From Jannaschia marina (lineage in GTDB: Bacteria; Pseudomonadota; Alphaproteobacteria; Rhodobacterales; Rhodobacteraceae): DNA of 45,000 bases. The notes beneath the pieces are model-generated. The model was not told the origin of the DNA and did not search any database. It saw nothing but the letters and a program-made list of their open reading frames with translations. This document shows positions 36,792 to 45,000 of this stretch, piece by piece (the stretch's first letter is position 1; each line of letters opens with the position of its first letter). The position numbers were made by a program, and so were the translations under genes. The stretch spans positions 60,001-105,000 of the forward strand of contig NZ_JABVAX010000009.1 in assembly GCF_013404595.1 (NCBI RefSeq), written 5' to 3'.

Positions 36792-36971
36792 AGTCCTCCC
36801 GAAATGCGAAACTGTTCCAGTACGATACCAGTCCGGGTGCGTTGGAGCGGTGATATTTATTTGAGTTTATTTACCGAATAATCTGTCGCGGCTGCGTGTT
36901 CTCTCCCGTTGTTGTGCGCGCGGAGTGCGGCTGCTAGGTCCGCTTCACCCCAATTCGCAGGAGCGCGAGAG

Positions 36972-38354
36972 ATGACCGACTACGCCGTCAAGGATATCAG
37001 CCTGGCCGCCTATGGCCGCCGCGAGCTCGACATCGCCGAAACCGAGATGCCGGGCCTGATGGCCCTGCGGGAGGAATACGGAGACACGAAACCCCTGAAG
37101 GGCGCGCGCATCGTCGGCTCGCTGCACATGACGATCCAGACCGCCGTCCTGATCGAGACGCTGAACGCGCTGGGGGCCGACGTGCGCTGGGCGTCCTGCA
37201 ACATCTTCTCGACGCAGGATCATGCCGCCGCGGCAATTGCCGAGGGCGGAACGCCGGTCTTTGCGGTCAAGGGTCAGACGCTGGAGGAACATTGGGACTA
37301 TCTCGACAAGTCCTTCCAGTTCCCGGAGGGCGCGAACATGATCCTCGACGACGGGGGCGATGCGACGCTCTACGTGCTGCTCGGGGCGCGGGCCGAGGCG
37401 GGCGACGACCTGGGCGTGCCAACCTCCGAGGAGGAAGAGGTGATCCACGCGCAGATCAAGAAGCGCATGGAGGCCTCGCCCGGTTGGTTCACCAGGACCC
37501 GCGACGCGATCAAGGGCGTCTCGGAGGAGACGACGACCGGCGTGCATCGCCTCTATGACCTCTTCCGCAAGGACATGCTGCCGTTCCCGGCGATCAACGT
37601 GAACGACTCGGTCACGAAGTCGAAGTTCGACAACAAGTACGGCTGCAAGGAGAGCCTCGTCGACGGCATCCGCCGCGCGACCGATGTGATGATGGCGGGC
37701 AAGGTCGCCGTCGTCTGCGGCTACGGCGACGTCGGCAAAGGCTCCGCCGCCTCGCTCGCCGGGGCAGGCGCGCGCGTGAAGGTGACCGAGGTCGATCCGA
37801 TCTGCGCGCTGCAGGCGGCCATGGACGGCTTCGAGGTGGTCGTACTGGAGGATGTCGTCGACAGCGCCGACATCTTCATCACCACAACCGGCAACAAGGA
37901 CGTCATCCGCATCGAGCACATGCGCGCGATGAAGGACATGGCGATCGTCGGCAACATCGGCCACTTCGACAACGAGATCCAGGTCGCGAGCCTGAAGAAC
38001 CACAAGTGGACGAGCGTCAAGGAGCAGGTCGACATGATCGAAATGCCCTCGGGCAACCGGATCATCCTGCTGTCCGAGGGGCGGCTCCTCAACCTTGGCA
38101 ACGCGACGGGGCATCCCTCTTTCGTAATGTCGGCGAGCTTCACTAATCAGGTGCTGGCGCAGATCGAGCTCTGGACGAAGGGTGAGGAGTACAAGCCCGG
38201 TGTCTACATCCTGCCGAAGCACCTCGACGAGAAGGTCGCGCGGCTGCACCTCGGCCGGATCGGCGTCAAGCTGACCGAGCTCAAGAAAGAGCAGGCGGAT
38301 TACATCGGCGTGACCGTCGAGGGGCCGTTCAAGCCGGAGCACTATCGCTACTGA
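36972..38354 (+). CDS. ahcY: Adenosylhomocysteinase
   Basis: Splits S-adenosylhomocysteine to adenosine and homocysteine, removing the inhibitor of all SAM methyltransferases, 460 aa with the insertion typical of bacterial enzymes. The NAD-binding motif [10 protein letters not shown] lies near 248-257, [15 protein letters not shown] and [16 protein letters not shown] are in the substrate domain, and the C-terminal KPEHYRY, which reaches the partner subunit, is intact. AGGAG precedes the ATG at 36972. I looked for a SAH or SAM/SAH riboswitch in the upstream region and did not recognise one. Ends in a terminator at 38367. Confidence 0.97.
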   Translation: MTDYAVKDISLAAYGRRELDIAETEMPGLMALREEYGDTKPLKGARIVGSLHMTIQTAVLIETLNALGADVRWASCNIFSTQDHAAAAIAEGGTPVFAVKGQTLEEHWDYLDKSFQFPEGANMILDDGGDATLYVLLGARAEAGDDLGVPTSEEEEVIHAQIKKRMEASPGWFTRTRDAIKGVSEETTTGVHRLYDLFRKDMLPFPAINVNDSVTKSKFDNKYGCKESLVDGIRRATDVMMAGKVAVVCGYGDVGKGSAASLAGAGARVKVTEVDPICALQAAMDGFEVVVLEDVVDSADIFITTTGNKDVIRIEHMRAMKDMAIVGNIGHFDNEIQVASLKNHKWTSVKEQVDMIEMPSGNRIILLSEGRLLNLGNATGHPSFVMSASFTNQVLAQIELWTKGEEYKPGVYILPKHLDEKVARLHLGRIGVKLTELKKEQADYIGVTVEGPFKPEHYRY

Positions 38355-38366
38355 CCGACGGGCGGA

Positions 38367-38412
38367 CAGGTGGTTTAGTTCTTGATATAAGAGACTAAAA
38401 TCACCTGTTTTT
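38367..38412 (+). terminator. Terminator after ahcY
   Basis: Outer stem CAGGTG/CACCTG encloses a second pairing TTTAGT/ACTAAA and is followed by five T (38408-38412). A further perfect 10-bp hairpin GACGGGTGCG/CGCACCCGTC (38414-38439) follows directly. Confidence 0.85.
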
Positions 38413-38490
38413 AGACGGGTGCGACAGAACGCACCCGTCACCGGCCCGGTTCCCGCTAAGCCGTTTTCCGCCGTCACCGACAGGGGTCGG

Positions 38491-38516
38491 GGAACGATCT
38501 GCCGGGGATCCATGTT
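38491..38516 (+). promoter_or_regulatory. Likely EcfG (general stress) promoter
   Basis: GGAAC (38491-38495), then a 17-base gap, then TGTT (38513-38516), against the alphaproteobacterial EcfG consensus GGAAC-N16/17-CGTT; one mismatch in the -10. It lies about 33 bases upstream of the PRC-barrel start codon. Confidence 0.5.
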
Positions 38517-38548
38517 TCGTCCTCACAATCCAAATGGAGGATGAAACG

Positions 38549-39301
38549 ATGAAAAAGCTGTTTCTGACGACTGCTGCCGCCGCTCTCACCGCGGGTCTTG
38601 CGTTCGCGCAGGAGGCAGAGGATCCGAAGCTGCTTCAGGACGTCGACGCGGAGGTCGAAGCGACCGAAGCGCCGGTGGGTGACGACGGTTCGGATGTCGA
38701 GACTGCGGAAGACGGTGGCGATGCCGCCGCGCCGCTCGCGACGGAGGAGGCCGAGACCGATCTGGCCGATGGCGAAGATACCACGCTGCCGGCCGACGAC
38801 GGCAACGACACGGACATGGCCGAGGACAACGATGCGACGACCCCTGTCGATGGCACCGACACGGACGTGGCCGAAGGCTCGGGCGACACGATGAACACGG
38901 CGGATGACGACACCACGCTCTATGGTGCTTTCGCCGACACTGCCGTCCGCGATCTCGTGGGCAAGAACGTCATGGCCCAGACGGGCGATAGCGTGGGCGA
39001 AGTCGAGAGCCTGGTCTCCGAAGGCGAGGAAGTGCATGCCGTCGTCGGCGTGGGCGGCTTCCTTGGTCTGGGCGAGCATGACGTCGCTATCCCGCTGACC
39101 GAGTTCACCGACTCGGAAGACGGTCTCGTCCTGCCGAACATGACGCAGGAAGAGCTGGAGGCGATGGCTGCCTTCGAAGGCGAAGCCGAGGAGCTTCCGA
39201 TGGATGTCACCGTTTCGGGTGAGCCGGTCGCGGTCGAGGATCCGATGACCGAAGGCGGCGACGACACGGCGATGCCGGTGGAGACCGAAGACAGCTACTG
39301 A
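38549..39301 (+). CDS. Secreted PRC-barrel protein with long acidic linker
   Basis: 250 aa. A signal peptide (1-20, ending in LAFAQ) is followed by a low-complexity region (about 22-128) made of D, E, T, A, G and V with imperfect repeats such as GNDTDMAED and GTDTDVAEG. A PRC-barrel domain follows at about 130-185 (VRDLVGKNVMAQTGDSVGEVESLV ... VVGVGGFLGLGEHDVAIPL), then a second acidic tail. The protein is very acidic overall. I start at ATG 38549 with GGAGG upstream. PRC-barrel proteins of this sort are often stress-induced in alphaproteobacteria; the likely EcfG promoter fits. Binding partner unknown. Confidence 0.88.
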   Translation: MKKLFLTTAAAALTAGLAFAQEAEDPKLLQDVDAEVEATEAPVGDDGSDVETAEDGGDAAAPLATEEAETDLADGEDTTLPADDGNDTDMAEDNDATTPVDGTDTDVAEGSGDTMNTADDDTTLYGAFADTAVRDLVGKNVMAQTGDSVGEVESLVSEGEEVHAVVGVGGFLGLGEHDVAIPLTEFTDSEDGLVLPNMTQEELEAMAAFEGEAEELPMDVTVSGEPVAVEDPMTEGGDDTAMPVETEDSY

Positions 39302-39328
39302 CACGCCGTCCGAGCGATCGAAGGAATT

Positions 39329-39358
39329 GGCCCCGCCCCGTGCGGGGCCTTTTCTTTT
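39329..39358 (+). terminator. Terminator after the PRC-barrel gene
   Basis: Stem GGCCCCGC/GCGGGGCC around CCCGT, followed by TTTTCTTTT. Confidence 0.9.
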
Positions 39359-39384
39359 CCGGGGTAGCGGGGCAGGGGAGAGGG

Positions 39385-40098
39385 ATGAAATCCACCCTGC
39401 GCTTCCTTGCCCGCTCTCTCGTCCGGCTGGCCCTCGTCGGCGCGCTCTGCTGGGCAGGCTGGTGGCTTCTGATGGACGCGGACAGCCCCTTGCCGCCCGA
39501 GTGGCATCCTCTGGAGCCGCTCGATGTCGCGGCCCCTGAAAGCTGGCTCACCGGCATGAAGTTGCGGCGGGCCGTCTCCTCCGAGGCGACATGCCTGTCT
39601 GCCCTCGGGACCGGAGCGCGGTTCGAGGCGATGCCGCCGCTCCGGGCGGGAGCTTGCGGTATCGACCCGCGCGTTTCGTTGCGCGGCGTGGGCGACGCGG
39701 ATCTCGTGCCTGTCGAGACGACCTGCGCCGTCGCCCTTCGCCTTGCCATGTGGGAGCGCCACGTGCTCGCGCCTGCCGCCGAGACGCATCTCGGCAGTGG
39801 CATCGCCCGTATCCATCACCAGAGTAGCTACAACTGCCGGCCCATCCGGGGCAGTACCACACGGCTCAGCACCCATGCGACGGGCGAGGCGATCGACGTG
39901 CGCGGCGTGACGCTTGCGGACGGCCGCCGACTGGAGCTGCGCGAGAGCTGGAGCGGCGCGGGCGCGGTATCGGACTTCTGGCAGGCGGCGCGGGACGGGG
40001 CTTGCACCTGGTTCGTCACGGTCCTTGGACCGGATTACAATGCGCTGCACGCCGACCATTTTCACATGCAAAGCCGCGGCTGGGGTCTCTGCCGCTGA
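39385..40098 (+). CDS. Extensin-like family protein
   Basis: 237 aa with an N-terminal membrane anchor or uncleaved signal (about 12-30). The extensin-like C-terminal domain (PF06904) is recognised from CGIDPRVSLRGV, TCAVALRLAMWERHVLAPAA, HHQSSYNCRPIRG, LSTHATGEAIDVRGV and the ending NALHADHFHMQSRGWGLC. The conserved histidines and aspartate (STHATGEAID, HADHFH) look like the metal site of the peptidase-like M15 fold, so a cell-wall peptidase role is possible but unproven. Six cysteines suggest disulfides in the periplasm. ATG 39385 follows GGGGAGAGG. Confidence 0.9.
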   Translation: MKSTLRFLARSLVRLALVGALCWAGWWLLMDADSPLPPEWHPLEPLDVAAPESWLTGMKLRRAVSSEATCLSALGTGARFEAMPPLRAGACGIDPRVSLRGVGDADLVPVETTCAVALRLAMWERHVLAPAAETHLGSGIARIHHQSSYNCRPIRGSTTRLSTHATGEAIDVRGVTLADGRRLELRESWSGAGAVSDFWQAARDGACTWFVTVLGPDYNALHADHFHMQSRGWGLCR

Positions 40099-40195
40099 CA
40101 GCCGGGTAACTTTTCCTTTATTTTCGCAGCCCGTGCGGCAATCATCCGGCCGAGGCGCAAGGAGCGTCCGAACTGCGACCAATGGGGGAGATTCG

Positions 40196-40537
40196 ATGAG
40201 CAAACGTGACGAGTTGATCGGCAAGTACGCCGACGCCATCCGCACGAAGGTGGGAGAGGAGCCGGACATGGATCTGCTCCGCAAGGTGACCATCGGCTGC
40301 GGGCCGTCGATCTACAACGCCGACAGCGAGACCGTCGCCGCCAGCCAGCCGGGCGAGCTCGAGACGGTGAAGAACAATTTCCTCATCAAGAAGCTGGGCC
40401 TGTCGGACGGGCCCAAGCTCGACGAGGCGATCCATGCCGTGATCGAAAAATACGGCAAGTCCGAGCGCAACAAGTATCGCGCCGTGATCTACTATATGCT
40501 GACGAAGCATTTCGGGAAGGAAAGCGTCTACGCCTGA
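40196..40537 (+). CDS. DUF2853 family protein
   Basis: 113 aa, all-helical in appearance. Family blocks: SKRDELIGKYADAI at the start, DMDLLRKVTIGCGPSIYNAD (24-43), ETVKNNFLIKKLGL (55-68), and the C-terminal KYRAVIYYMLTKHF (93-106). Function unknown; common in Rhodobacterales. No signal peptide. The start ATG 40196 has GGGGGAG upstream. Monocistronic by its own terminator at 40563. Confidence 0.88.
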   Translation: MSKRDELIGKYADAIRTKVGEEPDMDLLRKVTIGCGPSIYNADSETVAASQPGELETVKNNFLIKKLGLSDGPKLDEAIHAVIEKYGKSERNKYRAVIYYMLTKHFGKESVYA

Positions 40538-40562
40538 CGCCGCCCGAACCGCCGAGACTTCG

Positions 40563-40594
40563 ACCCCCGTGCCCCGGCGCGGGGGTTCGCTTTT
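40563..40594 (+). terminator. Terminator after the DUF2853 gene
   Basis: Stem ACCCCCG/CGGGGGT with GC-rich loop, then TCGCTTTT. Confidence 0.75.
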
Positions 40595-40617
40595 GTCCCG
40601 GTCGCAAAGGGGCGAGC

Positions 40618-40646
40618 CTTGAGACGCGCGCCGTCGCTCCCCATCT
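40618..40646 (+). promoter_or_regulatory. Sigma-32 (RpoH) heat-shock promoter of clpB
   Basis: CTTGAGA (40618-40624), a 14-base gap, then CCCCATCT (40639-40646). This matches the heat-shock consensus CTTGAAA-N11-15-CCCCATNT with one mismatch in the -35. It lies about 75 bases before the clpB start and nothing else lies between. Confidence 0.8.
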
Positions 40647-40721
40647 GAAGACAGAGGCCCAGACGGGACCGTGCCGATGTCGGGCGGTGCCACGCCGGGT
40701 GCTTATCGAAGGAGAGACGAC

Positions 40722-43337
<2,616 letters not shown>

Positions 43338-43345
43338 CGCAAGAG

Positions 43346-43378
43346 GGCCCGCCGAACTGGCGGGCCTTCTTCTTTTTG
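43346..43378 (+). terminator. Terminator after clpB
   Basis: Stem GGCCCGCC/GGCGGGCC around GAACT, followed by TTCTTCTTTTT. The following 197 bases up to 43575 show no gene or site I can support. Confidence 0.9.
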
Positions 43379-43575
43379 GTCCGGCCCGATCGAACGAAGA
43401 TGTGGTTGTCCTTCGGTCGCATAATGCCGAATGCGACGTCTCGATGGTCGACATCTCCGCCGCCACGGTCGCCCGTCCCCCGTCACCGGTGAAACACGTG
43501 CCCGTCATCGGCTTCGCTCCGACTTGCGCGATAGGCCCTACCGCCCGATGATCCGCGCAGCAGCAGGAGAGCGCG

Positions 43576-45000
43576 ATGATCATGGTGGAGTGGACGGCCT
43601 GGGTGATCGAGTTCCTGGCCCTTGGGTTCGTTTTCGCGATCGGGGTGGGGGTGGCGCTGGCGCTCGTCTTCTTCGTCGTCGACCGGACGCAGACCGAGGA
43701 CGCGATCCGGCGCAACTATCCGGTGATCGGCCGGTTCCGGCATCTTTTCACAGAGTTGGGGGAGTTCTTCCGCCAGTATTTCTTCGCCATGGACCGGGAG
43801 GAGCTTCCGTTCAACCGGGCGCAGCGCGATTGGGTCAAGCGCGCCTGCGACGGCAAGGGCAACACGGTGGCCTTCGGGTCCACCCGCAATATCAACGTGC
43901 CTGGCACGCCGCTCTTCGTGAACGCCGCCTTTCCACCGCTCGATCAGCAGGCGGCCAAGACCGACCCGCTCGTCATCGGCCCCGGCGCGCGCGAGCCCTA
44001 CGTGGCCCCTTCGATCTTCAACCTCTCGGGCATGTCCTACGGGGCGATCTCCAAGCCCGCCGTCCAGGCACTCAGCCGGGGCTGCAAGGAGGCCGGCATC
44101 TGGATGAACACCGGGGAAGGGGGGCTCAGTCCCTATCACCTCGAGGGCGGATGCGACATCGTCTTCCAGATCGGCACGGCGAAGTTCGGCGTGCGCGACG
44201 AGGACGGGAACCTGTCGGACGAGAAGCTGCGGGAGGTGGCGGCCCATCCGCAGGTCAGGATGTTCGAGCTGAAGCTCGCGCAGGGGGCAAAGCCGGGCAA
44301 GGGCGGCATCCTGCCCGCGGCCAAGGTCAACGAGGAGATCGCCGCGATCCGTGGGCTGAAGGTGGGTCAGGCCGGCATCTCGCCGAACCGCCATGCCGAG
44401 GCGGCGACGCCCGATGAGCTTCTCGACCTGATCGCACGTATCCGCGACGTGTCGGGCAAACCTGTCGGCATAAAGACGGTTGGCGGTGCGGAAGAGCCCT
44501 TCCTCGACCTCTTCGAGGCCATCGCCCGCCGGGGCGTGGCGAGCGCGCCCGACTTCATCACTATCGACGGCGGCGAGGGCGGGACCGGGGCCGCGCCCAT
44601 GCCGCTCATCGACCTCGTCGGCATGTCGATCCGCGAGGCGCTGCCGATGGTCTCCGGTCTCCGCGATGCCGCGGGGCTGAAGGACCGCATCCGGCTCGTC
44701 GCAAGCGGCAAACTCGTGAACCCGGGCGACATCGCCTGGGCGCTGGCCGCGGGGGCAGACTTCGTGACCTCGGCGCGGGGGTTCATGTTCAGCCTCGGCT
44801 GCATCCAGGCACTCAAGTGCAACAAGAACACCTGTCCGACCGGCATCACCACGCATCAGAAGCGGTTCCAGAAGGGCCTTGTCGTCGAGGACAAATGGCG
44901 CCGTGTCGCGCGCTATGCGGAGGGGATCGTCAAGGAAGTCGAGGTGATCGCCCATTCCGTGGGCGTCAGCGAACCGCGCCAGATGCGACGGCGGCACGTG
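43576..45000 (+). CDS. FMN-binding glutamate synthase family protein (partial, runs off window)
   Basis: At least 475 residues; the 3' end is outside. An N-terminal membrane segment (about 8-32) precedes a domain like the synthase half of the glutamate synthase large subunit: FNLSGMSYGAISKPAVQALSRG, NTGEGGLSPYH, the FMN-site GIKTVGG and ITIDGGEGGTGAAP, and the iron-sulfur cysteines C-x5-C-x4-C near 413-424 (GCIQALKCNKNTCPTGI). The N-terminal glutaminase domain is absent, so it is the stand-alone FMN type whose substrate is uncertain, not a full GltB. AGGAGA precedes the ATG; a second ATG two codons later is possible. Confidence 0.9.
   Translation, partial: MIMVEWTAWVIEFLALGFVFAIGVGVALALVFFVVDRTQTEDAIRRNYPVIGRFRHLFTELGEFFRQYFFAMDREELPFNRAQRDWVKRACDGKGNTVAFGSTRNINVPGTPLFVNAAFPPLDQQAAKTDPLVIGPGAREPYVAPSIFNLSGMSYGAISKPAVQALSRGCKEAGIWMNTGEGGLSPYHLEGGCDIVFQIGTAKFGVRDEDGNLSDEKLREVAAHPQVRMFELKLAQGAKPGKGGILPAAKVNEEIAAIRGLKVGQAGISPNRHAEAATPDELLDLIARIRDVSGKPVGIKTVGGAEEPFLDLFEAIARRGVASAPDFITIDGGEGGTGAAPMPLIDLVGMSIREALPMVSGLRDAAGLKDRIRLVASGKLVNPGDIAWALAAGADFVTSARGFMFSLGCIQALKCNKNTCPTGITTHQKRFQKGLVVEDKWRRVARYAEGIVKEVEVIAHSVGVSEPRQMRRRHV

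Noticed and set aside
36792..36860. GGAAC on the minus strand in front of yceI as an EcfG promoter
   Set aside because: No CGTT-like -10 at 16-18 bases, and the promoter would overlap the ribosome binding site.
36792..36971. Possible SAH or SAM/SAH riboswitch before ahcY
   Set aside because: I looked for the conserved pairing and core bases and could not find them; the region is short and partly AT-rich.

Overview
The window is a GC-rich chromosomal segment of an alphaproteobacterium, very probably a Rhodobacteraceae/Roseobacter-clade member. Pointers are an rRNA operon that ends 23S-5S-tRNA-fMet, a RegB/RegA redox two-component pair, AddA/AddB in place of RecBCD, the tsaE-amgK-murU-addB-addA-trxA gene order, a DUF2853 protein, a TTAA-N7-TTAA (CtrA-type) site and GGAAC-type (EcfG) and CTTGA/CCCCAT (sigma-32) promoter elements. 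I do not assign a genus.

Layout. 1-3472: the 3' part of an rRNA operon (end of the 16S-23S spacer, 23S, 5S in a long processing stem, two tandem hairpin repeats, initiator tRNA). 3473-4042: a gene-poor scar with decayed insertion-sequence fragments. 4043-5059: an orphan TRAP transporter binding protein. 5133-6882: FAD oxidoreductase and rsmD. 6958-7446: peroxiredoxin. 7511-10051: an AsnC-type regulator divergent from arginase and ornithine cyclodeaminase (arginine to ornithine to proline). 10225-13749: a tightly packed leftward unit ridA-gdpD-DUF482-phhB-mscS. 13851-16963: type I secretion adaptor and ABC exporter. 17095-19245: bifunctional class A penicillin-binding protein. 19508-21196: PII protein and ammonium channel. 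21363-31827: leftward run PAS protein-tsaE-amgK-murU-addB-addA-trxA, joining tRNA modification, peptidoglycan recycling, double-strand break repair and thioredoxin. 31919-34252: regB divergent from regA plus a small lipoprotein. 34249-36791: DUF2177 membrane protein, GNAT, HD hydrolase, small secreted protein, YceI. 36972-43337: ahcY, an acidic PRC-barrel protein, extensin-like protein, DUF2853 and clpB. 43576-45000: a stand-alone FMN glutamate-synthase-domain protein that runs off the window.

Most of the content is core housekeeping with several stress and redox genes. Nine neighbouring same-strand gene pairs overlap by four bases (ATGA or GTGA), so translational coupling is the main organising device. 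I found no CRISPR array, prophage, defence island or clear new multi-gene system. The most interesting signals are small: a perfect 24-bp operator-like palindrome in front of arginase, a CtrA-type site in front of a kinase-less PAS protein, a repeated hairpin plus GGAGTATT motif at two convergent gene ends, a 14-bp direct repeat beside trxA, and a secreted PRC-barrel protein with a long acidic linker behind a likely EcfG promoter.
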